A stretch of DNA of 64,000 bases from Phormidium tenue FACHB-886 (GTDB lineage Bacteria; Cyanobacteriota; Cyanobacteriia; Elainellales; Elainellaceae): contig NZ_JACXWX010000004.1 of assembly GCF_014764505.1 (NCBI RefSeq), forward strand, positions 62,001 to 126,000, given 5' to 3'. This document shows positions 25,785 through 34,962 of the stretch, in pieces (positions within the stretch are counted from its first letter, which is position 1; each line of letters opens with the position of its first letter). Under the pieces are notes generated by a model that was not told where the DNA came from, searched no databases, and worked only from the letters and a program-made list of their open reading frames with translations. The position numbers and the translations under genes are program-made.

Positions 25785-27191
25785 ATGGTCACAGAAAAAT
25801 TTCGTCGCCAGCTCCGCCAAGAGTCCGAGCAATGGTGGGCTGAAGGGCTAATTGATGCTGAACTTTATCAACACCTCAGCGATCGCTACCAGTTCAGCCG
25901 CTTAGAGGCTGATGCTAGCAACCGCTTTATTGTCACTCTGATGGGGTTAGGCAGCGTTTTGCTGGGCTTAGCTGCTATCACGTTTGTAGCTGCCAACTGG
26001 CAGGCTTGGTCGCGCGACTTCAAGCTGCTGCTGCTCATTAGCTTGTTTATTGGCATTAATGCAGTTGGCTTTTATATGTGGCGTTTGCCCTCCCAGCGCG
26101 GCTACCAAAAGCTAGGGCATAGTTTGCTGCTGCTAGGTGCACTTGTTCTAGGAGCCAATCTGGGTTTGACATCGCAGATGTTCCATCACAGCGGCAGTTT
26201 TGCCGAGCTGCTATTGGTGTGGGGGTTGGGCGTTTTGGCAATGGCACACAGTTTGCGACTAGTATCGTTGGGTATTCTGTCGCTGATTCTGGTTAGCCTG
26301 GGCTATGCAATCAGCTGGGTCGATGGGTCCTTTAGCCAAGTACAAAGCAGTTGGCTGCAGCAGGCAGTCGAACATTTGCCGCTGCTGGTTAGCCTGCTTT
26401 ACATTCCGCTGGCACATCGCTGTCGCTCCCGCTCTATCTTTGGTCTTAGCGCTGTACTCATTGCGATTTCGCTGCCGTTCAGCTTAGCGATGGTGCGGGG
26501 GGTTAACCCGTGGGGAACTGGCGTATTGGCGGCAATCGCTCTTACTCTACCCGCTTCCCTGCTTTGGGTCTACCGCTTCAACTTCTGGTCTGCTCCCCGC
26601 GATCCTAACCCCGCCAGCGATTTGTTCCAGCCCATCTCCCAAGCGCTCGCGCTTTGTGGACTTGGATTTCTCTTTTCTGTAGCTGCCTTTCGTGGCTTTT
26701 GGGAGTCCTCTCTTAGCAGTAGTGCGACAGCGAGCATCCTGCCGCTGCATTGGTTGCCGCTCATTGATGCTGCTGTTCTGCTGGGCGTGGCCGGACTGGG
26801 ATGGTTTCAGCTCAGTCGGCAAAGACATCAAGCTGCAGCACAAGTGCTAAACAGCAGCGTAGTCGCAGGACTGATTGCGATCGCCACCGTGACTTTCGCA
26901 ATTCACGCTGAGATTACATCTATTTCCCTACCTGCCACAATTATCTTCAACGGATTATTGTTTGGACTGGCGATCGGCTTGATTCGAGATGGGTTAGCGC
27001 TGGGTGAGCGGCGACCTTTCTGGGGAGGCATGCTGCTGCTGGTGCTGGGAATTATCTGCCGGATGCTGGAATACGATACAGGCTTGCTGCTGAAGTCGGT
27101 TATTTTTGCGCTCTGCGGCATTGGGGTGATGGCAGCAGGGCTGTGGTTCGAGCAAAAAATTAAGCCCCGCCACCCCTCAGCTCAGAGCTAA
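25785..27191 (+). CDS. DUF2157 multi-pass membrane protein
   Basis: The 468-residue protein starts with a short cytoplasmic part containing the DUF2157 features SEQWWAEGLIDAELYQHLSDRY. It continues with about twelve hydrophobic helices, beginning with FIVTLMGLGSVLLGLAAITFVAANW near residue 48. The family is widespread and of unknown function. It is regularly followed by a GDYXXLXY-domain gene, as here with 22 bases between, so the two products probably act together in the membrane. Confidence 0.82.
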   Translation: MVTEKFRRQLRQESEQWWAEGLIDAELYQHLSDRYQFSRLEADASNRFIVTLMGLGSVLLGLAAITFVAANWQAWSRDFKLLLLISLFIGINAVGFYMWRLPSQRGYQKLGHSLLLLGALVLGANLGLTSQMFHHSGSFAELLLVWGLGVLAMAHSLRLVSLGILSLILVSLGYAISWVDGSFSQVQSSWLQQAVEHLPLLVSLLYIPLAHRCRSRSIFGLSAVLIAISLPFSLAMVRGVNPWGTGVLAAIALTLPASLLWVYRFNFWSAPRDPNPASDLFQPISQALALCGLGFLFSVAAFRGFWESSLSSSATASILPLHWLPLIDAAVLLGVAGLGWFQLSRQRHQAAAQVLNSSVVAGLIAIATVTFAIHAEITSISLPATIIFNGLLFGLAIGLIRDGLALGERRPFWGGMLLLVLGIICRMLEYDTGLLLKSVIFALCGIGVMAAGLWFEQKIKPRHPSAQS

Positions 27192-27213
27192 CCCCCATTC
27201 ACAGGAGACTCTC

Positions 27214-27873
27214 ATGACCCATTCTCTACCGCCCGAACTGCCGCCTCAGTCTAAAGTTTTAGCACCAGCCAATCGCGCTCCTCATCCTGCTACGCCAAAG
27301 CTTCCGGGCTGGCGGCTATGGCTACCGCTAGCACTTCAGACCGCGTTGATTTTGGCAATACCGACTCAGGCTGCCTATACGCTTTTTACGGGCAAAACGG
27401 TGACTTTGCAAACCCTGCCGATCGACCCCTATGACCTAGTGCGTGGCTACTCGCAGACGCTAAACTACGACATCTCCAGCCGCGCTACGCTGGAAACTCT
27501 GCCGGGCGGAGACTGGTTTACACAGCATGAGCTGCGAACCCCTGCCCGCTTCTATGTGATTTTGGCAGCGCCTACCCAAACTGCTACACCCCCCCAACCC
27601 TGGAAACCCGTTCGCATCAGCGGCGATCGTCCTACCCAGCTACCTGCCAACCAAATTGCTCTACAGGGGCAGTTCAACCGCAGCGGCATCACCTACGGGC
27701 TAGAAACGTACTATATGCCCGAAGACCAGCGGCAGCAAATTAATACTGAAATTAATCAAATTCAGCGGCAGGCAGCGAGGACACAATCTTTTGTGGTGGA
27801 TGTAAAGGTAGATGGAAACGGCAATGCGGTTCCGGTGAGTTTGTGGCTGCGCGATCGCAACTATCAGTTTTAA
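27214..27873 (+). CDS. GDYXXLXY-domain protein
   Basis: This 219-residue protein has one hydrophobic helix near residues 33-52 and then an extracytoplasmic domain. The segment TLPIDPYDLVRGYSQTLNYDIS contains a variant of the GDYxxLxY signature: the Gly-Asp of the motif reads Gly-Tyr-Ser here. A clear AGGAGA lies seven bases before the ATG. It is the second gene of the DUF2157 pair. The function is unknown. Confidence 0.78.
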   Translation: MTHSLPPELPPQSKVLAPANRAPHPATPKLPGWRLWLPLALQTALILAIPTQAAYTLFTGKTVTLQTLPIDPYDLVRGYSQTLNYDISSRATLETLPGGDWFTQHELRTPARFYVILAAPTQTATPPQPWKPVRISGDRPTQLPANQIALQGQFNRSGITYGLETYYMPEDQRQQINTEINQIQRQAARTQSFVVDVKVDGNGNAVPVSLWLRDRNYQF

Positions 27874-27889
27874 CCCAGGCGCTAGAGGA

Positions 27890-28387
27890 CTAGAAATCTT
27901 CTAGTAGGGGAGCCAACCGATCCAAAAGCGGATCGACTACTTCCTTTTCCTTCACTTCGGGTTCAGGCTTTGGTGAGGGCTGAGCTGGGCTATCATTGGG
28001 AGTTTCCAGCCGCATTAGCCGATCGGTTAGCTGCCGCACCTGCTGCTCCAGATATTCCTTGCGCTCCAAGCTAGCAAGGCGATCGCCCAGTTCTTTTACC
28101 TGCTGCTCTAGCCGCCGCAGGGCATAGCGCTGGCGAGCTTCTTCTTTGCCTTCGAGCCGAGCCATCTGCACTTGCAAATCGAGGATTTGCTGTTGTAGTG
28201 CAGCCGTTGGGGGGGCAAGCGCTGGCTCAGGCGGCTGCAAAAACTGCTGGAGGGCCTGCTTGCAGAAGTCGCTAAAGCCGATCGACTGCTCAGCCAACTT
28301 TTGCTCAACTGCGTTCAGCAGAATCTGGTCTGCCTCAGTAGCGGCAAACTTCACCATACGGCTAGTATCCTTGCGATCGCTCACCAT
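27890..28387 (-). CDS. ParR-like DNA-binding adaptor with coiled coil
   Basis: The 165-residue product begins MVSDRKDTSRMVKFAATEADQ, a likely ribbon-helix-helix strand. Helices follow (ILLNAVEQKLAEQSIGFSDFCKQALQQFL), the pattern of small ParR/RHH-type proteins. Residues 62-130 form a coiled coil rich in Q, L, E and R, and the end is acidic (LLDRLAPLLEDF). It lies 56 bases downstream of the ParM-like gene on the same strand, the same order as parM-parR in plasmid R1-type cassettes. A role as a DNA-to-filament adaptor is inferred from this context and not proven. Confidence 0.7.
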   Translation of the reverse strand: MVSDRKDTSRMVKFAATEADQILLNAVEQKLAEQSIGFSDFCKQALQQFLQPPEPALAPPTAALQQQILDLQVQMARLEGKEEARQRYALRRLEQQVKELGDRLASLERKEYLEQQVRQLTDRLMRLETPNDSPAQPSPKPEPEVKEKEVVDPLLDRLAPLLEDF

Positions 28388-28443
28388 TTGCTTGATTTGC
28401 TGAGAACGGAACAGGGCACAAACTCACAAATTGCAGGCTCGCT

Positions 28444-29508
28444 TTATGCTGTGGTGAGTTTATTCATCAATGCCACTAGCTGCGCCTCCCCATAGATGTG
28501 CTGACCTAGCGCGTTTGCTTGGCGGGAGGGTTTGGCAAGATGACCCTTGAGCCGGGCTTCTCGCAGCAGCGGGCGGAAATCATTCCAGAAGAATTCGCCA
28601 CCGCCGCCGCTAACGATGACATCAGTGACCCGCTCTGGCAACCAGGTGATAAGGCGATCGCTCAGCTCCCGTGCAAAGCTCTTGCGCAGGCTGGGCAGAA
28701 TGTCGTCTAAGTTAGTCGGCTTTGTTTCGCCACGGGGACGGTAGAAGCGCTCGCCCTCTGGCCGGTGAACTGTTTCGATCAGCGATAGGGATTGGCTGTC
28801 GGCTCCGGAAATTTGGGAAGCGACCTGTTCATAAAACTGGCTCATGGCAAAGGGTTCACTCTTGGATGCGCCTCTGGCAAACCGAAAGCGATCGATCATT
28901 AGGAAATCGGTGGTTTGGTGCCCGATGTCTACCACTGCCACAGAGAGATTGGGAAAATCAGGGCTAGCGGCTTTCTTTTCTTGCGCTTCGCACCAAATCA
29001 GGCTGCCAAAGCCTTCAGGCATCACCCAAACATTCTTAATTTCTACGGCGGCAAAATCGCCCCGGTAGCTCATCACATGAGGCGATCGCACCAGGCTAAT
29101 GATTTGCTCTTTTTCCCGGTCAAACTGCTCCTGCGAGTAGTAGGGCAAACCAACCACCAGCGAAGTTTCACCTTTGATCCCAAAGTAGCCCGCGCAGGCA
29201 AGCACTTTCACCAGCGCATCTTCTACTTTCGACTGCCCAACCCCCAAATTTGCACCAAAGTCAGCCGCGAGCTGCCCAATGGCAAACCCACGCCCCTGAA
29301 ACTCTAGCCAAATATCCATCAGCGGGTCAGTAGGCTGAGATTCAAAGCCGCCGCGCCGGACTTGCTCGACGGTTAGATGTGCCACGTTTGCCGGAATCAG
29401 CACAACCTTCTCTGGGTCGCGGCTAACACAGGCTTTGGTGGAAGTCCGCCCTAGATCGACACTGAGGATATTGAGCGGCAATGAATTAGCAGAAGATTTG
29501 CCAGCCAT
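28444..29508 (-). CDS. ParM/StbA-family actin-like ATPase
   Basis: The 354-residue protein has the actin-fold ATPase motifs in order: phosphate-1 loop LSVDLGRTSTKACVS near residue 14, phosphate-2 loop VVDIGHQTTDFLMID near 195, and adenosine motif VIVSGGGGEFFW near 300. The length is normal for ParM/Alp proteins. ParM filaments push plasmid copies apart when capped by ParR bound to the parC repeats. Here the gene lies among chromosomal housekeeping genes. It is read divergently from ftsH across 619 bases, and this gap contains clustered inverted and direct motifs (29674-29725). Confidence 0.87.
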   Translation of the reverse strand: MAGKSSANSLPLNILSVDLGRTSTKACVSRDPEKVVLIPANVAHLTVEQVRRGGFESQPTDPLMDIWLEFQGRGFAIGQLAADFGANLGVGQSKVEDALVKVLACAGYFGIKGETSLVVGLPYYSQEQFDREKEQIISLVRSPHVMSYRGDFAAVEIKNVWVMPEGFGSLIWCEAQEKKAASPDFPNLSVAVVDIGHQTTDFLMIDRFRFARGASKSEPFAMSQFYEQVASQISGADSQSLSLIETVHRPEGERFYRPRGETKPTNLDDILPSLRKSFARELSDRLITWLPERVTDVIVSGGGGEFFWNDFRPLLREARLKGHLAKPSRQANALGQHIYGEAQLVALMNKLTTA

Positions 29509-30127
29509 GATTTCTATACCTTCTTGAATAGGGGAACGTCAGACAGGAAGTTTAGTTATTGAGCAGGCGATCGACCCGGAGTAATCCTGGGTTACAGCTT
29601 TATAAGATCGATTTGATCAACAAGACTATACCTTAGACCCTGATTTTGCCAAAGTCCGATCAATCCACCTGTGTTGTACCACACGATTGGTTTAAGGTAG
29701 TACAAATGTTTAAGTGACTTTAAACTTCGTCAGAATGAAAGTTATTCAGGACAGCGGTAATAATGAGGGGGAGGCTTGAGCTTGGCTTGCTCTATGTGGG
29801 CTGGTTGCTCGAAATCCTGAAATTAAGTTAAATTTAGTTAAGATTCATTCTCAGCTTAGTAAAACTGTAGGCTCGGTTCACGCCTTCTACCGAAGGCTAG
29901 ATAAGAGTTAGGTGGATTAACTAGTTACTAAAAAATGAGAAGAGGATGCTGAGCAACCTGCGTAAAGCAAATTGCTCGGTGAATAAGCCCCTTCTTGAAA
30001 GTGAGTTTGATATTGGTTACAGCTTTAGCAGTTCTCCTTCTCTACTAATTCTCTTTTAAAGTTAGTAAGAACGGGTGAGCTGAATTTTAGATCGCTACTG
30101 TATCGGGTTTTAGGGGCGAATGGCGCT
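29509..30127. other. Divergent intergenic region, ParM-like gene / ftsH
   Basis: No gene is supported in 619 bases. It contains TTGTAC/GTACAA inverted half-sites (29674-29679, 29700-29705). GTTTAAG occurs at 29690-29696 and 29708-29714, with the opposite-sense CTTTAAAC at 29718-29725. An AT-rich stretch with TTAAGTTA and TTTAGTTAAG lies near 29822-29846. Promoters for both genes must lie here. Confidence 0.55.
29674..29725. promoter_or_regulatory. Candidate operator or centromere-like motif cluster upstream of ParM-like gene
   Basis: Within 52 bases lie TTGTAC and GTACAA as an inverted pair, two direct GTTTAAG copies 18 bases apart, and an opposite CTTTAAAC. Plasmid parC sites are arrays of short repeats next to parM bound by ParR, which also autoregulates. 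The match in position, about 165 bases upstream of the ParM-like start, is suggestive only. Confidence 0.4.
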
Positions 30128-32014
30128 ATGAAACTTTCCTGGAGAGTGGTTCTTCTTTGGACGTTGCCGATTTTGGTCGTCGGCTTTTTCTTTTGGCAGG
30201 GGGCGTTTTCTAGCGCTCCTGCCAGCACGGGCAGCAATACTGCCAGCACCCGCATGACCTACGGGCGGTTCTTAGACTATCTAGATCAACACCGCATCGT
30301 TAGTGTGGACTTGTTTGAAGGCGGACGGACGGCGATCGTCGAAGCGACCGATCCGGAGCTAGACAACCGGGTACAGCGGCTGCGAGTTGACCTGCCGGGT
30401 AACGCACCTGAGCTAATTACTCGTCTCCGGCAAGATAACATCAGCTTTGATGTCCATCCGCCCCGCAACGATGGCGCGATTTGGGGATTGCTAGGCAATT
30501 TGATCTTCCCAATTTTGTTGATTGGCGGCTTGTTCTTTTTGTTCCGTCGCTCCAACAATGTGCCGGGTGGTCCGGGTCAAGCAATGAATTTTGGCAAATC
30601 CAGGGCACGTTTCATGATGGAAGCCAAAACGGGCGTTCTGTTTGACGACGTGGCAGGGGTTGAAGAAGCCAAGGAAGAGCTGCAAGAAGTGGTCACCTTC
30701 CTCAAAAAGCCAGAGCGCTTCACCGCAGTCGGCGCTAAGATTCCCAAGGGCGTTCTGCTCGTCGGTCCCCCTGGAACCGGCAAAACCCTCCTGGCAAAAG
30801 CGATCGCCGGAGAAGCAGGTGTGCCATTCTTTAGCATCTCTGGCTCTGAGTTTGTAGAGATGTTTGTGGGCGTGGGAGCCTCGCGGGTGCGCGATCTATT
30901 CAAGAAGGCGAAGGAGAATGCCCCCTGCATCATCTTTATCGATGAAATTGATGCCGTGGGTCGGCAACGCGGCGCGGGCATCGGCGGTGGCAACGACGAG
31001 CGAGAGCAGACGCTGAACCAGCTCTTGACGGAGATGGACGGATTTGAGGGGAACACGGGCATCATCATCATCGCGGCGACGAACCGACCAGATGTGCTCG
31101 ACTCTGCCCTGCTGCGTCCGGGCCGCTTCGATCGCCAGGTCACCGTTGATGCGCCTGATATCAAAGGACGGCTGGAAGTCCTACAGGTCCATGCCCGCAA
31201 CAAAAAACTAGCTCCAGACATTTCGCTGGAGGCGATCGCCCGCCGTACTCCGGGCTTCACAGGCGCTGATTTGGCAAACCTGCTAAACGAAGCCGCTATT
31301 CTCACCGCTCGTCGGCGCAAAGAAGCGGTCACAATGCTAGAGATTGACGATGCCGTCGATCGCGTGGTGGCTGGCATGGAAGGTACACCGCTGGTAGATA
31401 GCAAGAGCAAGCGACTGATCGCCTATCACGAAATTGGCCATGCGATTGTCGGAACGCTGGTAAAAGACCATGACCCCGTTCAAAAAGTGACGCTGGTTCC
31501 TAGAGGACAGGCGCAGGGTCTTACCTGGTTTACGCCTAGTGAGGATCAGGGTTTGATCTCGCGTGCTCAGCTTTTAGCAAGAATTTCGGGCGCTTTGGGC
31601 GGTCGGGCGGCTGAACAAGAAATTTTTGGCGATGCCGAGGTAACAACTGGGGCAGGCGGCGACTTGCAGCAGGTCAGCGGCATGGCGCGGCAGATGGTGA
31701 CTCGCTTCGGCATGTCTGATTTGGGTCCGCTGTCGCTGGAGAGCCAGCAGGGTGAGGTCTTCTTGGGACGCGACTGGACAACCCGTTCAGAATATTCCGA
31801 AGAAATCTCCTCACGCATCGATGCTCAAGTCCGCTCGATTGTGGAACACTGCTACAACGTGTCGCTGAAGATTGTCCGCGACAACCGGGAAGTGATCGAT
31901 CGCTTGGTCGACCTGCTGATCGAGAAGGAAACGATCGACGGGGAAGAGTTCCGTCAGATCGTGGCAGAGTACACAGTCGTTCCTGAAAAAGAGCAATTTG
32001 TACCAAAAATCTAA
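30128..32014 (+). CDS. ftsH: ATP-dependent zinc metalloprotease FtsH (FtsH2-type)
   Basis: This 628-residue membrane protease has two N-terminal transmembrane helices (about 7-23 and 120-139) flanking a lumenal domain. The AAA domain has Walker A GPPGTGKT at 213-220 and Walker B FIDEID around 270-275. The zinc protease domain carries HEIGH at 434-438; the usual sequence is HExxH. The N-terminus [25 protein letters not shown] and the C-terminus resemble Synechocystis FtsH2 (slr0228), which with FtsH3 degrades damaged photosystem II D1 protein in the thylakoid. The paralogue assignment is by recollection. A terminator follows the stop. Confidence 0.95.
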   Translation: MKLSWRVVLLWTLPILVVGFFFWQGAFSSAPASTGSNTASTRMTYGRFLDYLDQHRIVSVDLFEGGRTAIVEATDPELDNRVQRLRVDLPGNAPELITRLRQDNISFDVHPPRNDGAIWGLLGNLIFPILLIGGLFFLFRRSNNVPGGPGQAMNFGKSRARFMMEAKTGVLFDDVAGVEEAKEELQEVVTFLKKPERFTAVGAKIPKGVLLVGPPGTGKTLLAKAIAGEAGVPFFSISGSEFVEMFVGVGASRVRDLFKKAKENAPCIIFIDEIDAVGRQRGAGIGGGNDEREQTLNQLLTEMDGFEGNTGIIIIAATNRPDVLDSALLRPGRFDRQVTVDAPDIKGRLEVLQVHARNKKLAPDISLEAIARRTPGFTGADLANLLNEAAILTARRRKEAVTMLEIDDAVDRVVAGMEGTPLVDSKSKRLIAYHEIGHAIVGTLVKDHDPVQKVTLVPRGQAQGLTWFTPSEDQGLISRAQLLARISGALGGRAAEQEIFGDAEVTTGAGGDLQQVSGMARQMVTRFGMSDLGPLSLESQQGEVFLGRDWTTRSEYSEEISSRIDAQVRSIVEHCYNVSLKIVRDNREVIDRLVDLLIEKETIDGEEFRQIVAEYTVVPEKEQFVPKI

Positions 32015-32038
32015 TTGAAGTCAGTAGCTAATACAGAA

Positions 32039-32067
32039 GGGCTAAGCTGTCGACTTAGCTCTTTTTT
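32039..32067 (+). terminator. Terminator of ftsH
   Basis: GGGCTAAG at 32039-32046 pairs with CTTAGCTC at 32054-32061 (one G-U), followed by six T. It lies 25 bases after the ftsH stop. Confidence 0.88.
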
Positions 32068-32231
32068 GTGTCTTACAGGTTAGTGCTTTCCATAATCAAT
32101 TTGTCTTGTCTTTATGTGATGCACCCTCACAAAACTCTCAATCTTCATCGTCAGATCAAGATACTGTAAGAACTTTTTCCTAACTTTGGCGGTCTGACAT
32201 AATTTCAGGTAAACCCCCAAAACTTTCCTCA

Positions 32232-32762
32232 ATGAAATTTGAATTTCAAGCCAAGTTTTTGCAGCATCTGCTCCGGCGCAAACAGGCTGAGCCGCTCAGC
32301 GATGAGCAAGGCTTTACGTTGATCGAGCTGCTGGTCGTGATCATCATTATTGGCATTCTGGCAGCGATCGCCCTGCCCTCTTTTCTGAGTCAGGCAGCAA
32401 AAGCGAAGCAGTCTGAAGCAAAAATTTATGTGGGTTCAGTGAACCGCGCTCAGCAGGCTTACCGGATCGAAAAGCCTCAGTTTGCAGCAACGGTTGAACA
32501 GCTACAGATTGGCATCCCAACTGAAACGACTGACTATAAATACGAGATCTTCCTGTCCACCCCAGCGCAAACCAAGTTTGATGCAATTCCCAAGGATCCG
32601 ACCACGTTAAGAGCCTATACAGGCGGCGTTATGGTGGTGACTACCACGGGTCAGTTTTCTACGGGCGCTTGCCAAACCACCCGTCCATCGGCTGCTACTC
32701 CCGCTATCACCTTCAGCCCAACCGAGGTCAAATGTGCTGACGTAGACCAGGTGATGCGCTAG
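32232..32762 (+). CDS. Type IV pilin-like protein
   Basis: The 176-residue product has a long basic leader ending DEQG, then the class III prepilin cleavage site G|FTLIELLVVIIIIGILAAIALPSFL with Glu at mature position 5. A globular domain follows, with two cysteines near the C-terminus (ACQTTR and VKCADVD) that could close the usual disulfide loop. It would be processed by PilD and assembled into type IV pili, which drive motility and DNA uptake in cyanobacteria. It may be the major pilin PilA or a minor pilin; no other pil gene is nearby to decide. Confidence 0.9.
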   Translation: MKFEFQAKFLQHLLRRKQAEPLSDEQGFTLIELLVVIIIIGILAAIALPSFLSQAAKAKQSEAKIYVGSVNRAQQAYRIEKPQFAATVEQLQIGIPTETTDYKYEIFLSTPAQTKFDAIPKDPTTLRAYTGGVMVVTTTGQFSTGACQTTRPSAATPAITFSPTEVKCADVDQVMR

Positions 32763-32793
32763 CGCGACGTAATGAAGGAATCTAAGAAGGCAT

Positions 32794-33012
32794 ATGGAAC
32801 CATCCGACCGCGAAGCCCCAAGCAGCTATCCTTGCCCAATCTGTGGAGCACAAAACTTTGGCTGGGGGCGGACTGTGTTTGAAGCAAACGATTGGCTGTA
32901 CTTTCACCCGGAAGCAGGGATGTGGGGGGATGGCGAGAAGCTTTTTGCTCGCAAATGCGAAAGCTGCCACAATGTCCAGCTTTTTACTCAACCCTACATG
33001 CCATCCTCCTGA
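32794..33012 (+). CDS. Small zinc-ribbon protein
   Basis: The 72-residue acidic product has CPICGAQNFGWGR near the N-terminus and CESCHNVQLF near the C-terminus, two CxxC knuckles that would bind one zinc. The ATG is preceded by AAGAAGG at good spacing. It is unlike any enzyme I know. It sits between the pilin gene and dusB on the same strand, ending about 40 bases before dusB, so it may be co-transcribed with dusB. Confidence 0.7.
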   Translation: MEPSDREAPSSYPCPICGAQNFGWGRTVFEANDWLYFHPEAGMWGDGEKLFARKCESCHNVQLFTQPYMPSS

Positions 33013-33053
33013 TCGGCTACGATCAGAAATGCTGCACTTTAACCGATCGCCCG

Positions 33054-34106
33054 ATGGCTACGCTGTCTCCTACCCTCCAAGCTAGACTCTCTACACCGCT
33101 GAAAATCGGCAACTTTGAGGTGAAAAGCCGCGTGCTACAGTCGCCGCTCTCGGGGGTGACCGATCTGGTATTTCGGCGGCTGGTGCGGCGGTATGCGCCC
33201 GACTCGATGATGTACACCGAGATGGTTAACGCGACGGGGTTGCACTACGTCAAGCAGTTGCCCAAAATTATGGAGATCGACCCCAGCGAACGCCCGATCA
33301 GCATTCAGCTATTCGATTGCCGCCCTGATTTTTTGGCAGAAGCGGCACAGATGGCAGTCGCTGAGGGAGCTGATACGATCGATATCAATATGGGGTGTCC
33401 CGTTAATAAAATTACCAAAAATGGCGGTGGCTCTTCGCTGTTGCGCCAGCCAGAAGTGGCAGAGGCGATCGTGCGATCGGTCGTGGCGGCGGTAGGTGTG
33501 CCGGTCACTGTCAAAACCCGCATTGGTTGGTCAGACAAAGAAATTAATGCCGTTGAATTTGCCCGCCGCATGGAAGATGCCGGAGCGCAGATGCTCACCC
33601 TGCATGGACGGACTCGCGCCCAAGGCTACAACGGCGCAGCTCGCTGGGAGTGGATTGCCAAAGTTAAAGAGGTTCTGTCAATCCCGCTGATTGCTAACGG
33701 GGATATCTTTTCGGTGGAGGCAGCCGTTCGCTGCCTAGAGCTAACCGGCGCTGATGGAATCATGTGTTCTCGCGGCACGTTAGGCTATCCCTTTTTGGTG
33801 GGCGAGGTAGATCACTTCCTGAAAACAGGCGAACTACGCCAACCCCCAACTCCGATCGAGCGCCTCCAGTGCGCCAAAGACCACCTGCTGATGCTGTGGG
33901 AGTACAAAGGCGATCGTGGCATCCGCCAGGCCCGCAAGCACATGACCTGGTATGCCAAAGGTTTTACAAATGCCGCCGATCTCAGAGGTCAGCTTGCCGT
34001 GATCGAAACAGCTGATCAGGGTGTAGTCTTGATTGAGCAGGCGATCGAGCGGCTGGCGCAAGAAGGCTGGCAGGCTGAAGAGATACTACAGCTGGTAGAA
34101 GTTTAG
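33054..34106 (+). CDS. dusB: tRNA-dihydrouridine synthase DusB-type
   Basis: The 350-residue flavoenzyme reduces specific uridines in the tRNA D loop with NADPH. It shows SPLSGVTDLVFRRLV near the N-terminus, IDINMGCPVNKITKNGGGSSLL with the catalytic Cys that protonates the uracil, TVKTRIGW, LTLHGRTRAQGY and PLIANGDI at the end of the barrel strands, and a C-terminal helical tRNA-binding domain. The ATG at 33054 gives the family-like start; the open frame upstream overlaps the zinc-ribbon gene in another frame and is not coding. Assignment to DusB over DusA or DusC is from the NMGCPVxK form. Confidence 0.92.
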   Translation: MATLSPTLQARLSTPLKIGNFEVKSRVLQSPLSGVTDLVFRRLVRRYAPDSMMYTEMVNATGLHYVKQLPKIMEIDPSERPISIQLFDCRPDFLAEAAQMAVAEGADTIDINMGCPVNKITKNGGGSSLLRQPEVAEAIVRSVVAAVGVPVTVKTRIGWSDKEINAVEFARRMEDAGAQMLTLHGRTRAQGYNGAARWEWIAKVKEVLSIPLIANGDIFSVEAAVRCLELTGADGIMCSRGTLGYPFLVGEVDHFLKTGELRQPPTPIERLQCAKDHLLMLWEYKGDRGIRQARKHMTWYAKGFTNAADLRGQLAVIETADQGVVLIEQAIERLAQEGWQAEEILQLVEV

Positions 34107-34171
34107 GAAACTCCCAGCGTTACAATTCAACATGTGGAAGTCGTTAAGCGCTGAGAATTACGGTTTGTTGC

Positions 34172-34816
34172 TCAATCTGGGATATCAATTCCCAGGCGGG
34201 CATAGCGAATTCTTAAGTAGATACCGAGCGTGAGCTGCTTCACCAGCCAGTAGAAAACAGTCAGGATCAGGAACGTGATGATGATGATCAAAATGGGCTG
34301 TCTGCTGGTTAGCGTGTTCACGGTAGTCGTTAGCACGTCTCGCGGCTCCACCACCAGATCCCAGCTATTAAACCGGATAAATCTGCCCAAATAAATGCCG
34401 ATCGCACAGAGCATATGAGCAAATAACTCTGACCACAGCACAAACTGCCCTGCGCCCTGTCGCTTCAAATAGTTACCCTGATTAATCAGAGAAATCACAT
34501 ACGCCTCAAAACCAGTCAAGATCGCCAGGATGTGCAGCGGGATGAAAACGAGCGCAATTACCCAAATCGAGTAGCCTGCACGAGTTCCTCGAATCAGGTG
34601 AATAATGTCTGTTAGCACATAGGGCGCATTAGGCAGGAAGGCAACAAAGACGACAAACACCACCCACCAGAGAGCCGATCGCGTCTTCAGCTGCTTCCGA
34701 CGAAACAGCCAAAAGCTCAGCACCATTGGAATCAATGCCAGAAATAAATTCCAGAGAATCCAGCCGCTGTAAATGCCAGAAAATGCGCCTAATGCTTCAA
34801 AGACCTTATCCTTCAT
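34172..34816 (-). CDS. DUF1361 membrane protein
   Basis: The 214-residue product has six predicted hydrophobic helices, with the family features LPNAPYVLTDIIHL near residue 62 and FIRFNSWDLVVEP near 146. DUF1361 proteins are inner-membrane proteins of unknown function. It converges on dusB with about 65 bases between and shows no obvious operon partner. Confidence 0.82.
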   Translation of the reverse strand: MKDKVFEALGAFSGIYSGWILWNLFLALIPMVLSFWLFRRKQLKTRSALWWVVFVVFVAFLPNAPYVLTDIIHLIRGTRAGYSIWVIALVFIPLHILAILTGFEAYVISLINQGNYLKRQGAGQFVLWSELFAHMLCAIGIYLGRFIRFNSWDLVVEPRDVLTTTVNTLTSRQPILIIIITFLILTVFYWLVKQLTLGIYLRIRYARLGIDIPD

Positions 34817-34962
34817 ACCCGTCCTGTTCTGGTCGAACGTTCTTTTTAAGATGCTCTAAGATGCACCGGGCAGCAGCTTTATTAAGCAGCGCGTTGCATT
34901 TCCCCCTAGCTTAACCTCTCAACTGTGAAGCTTTGGTAAAGCGTAGCGTAGTAAACCTGCAC

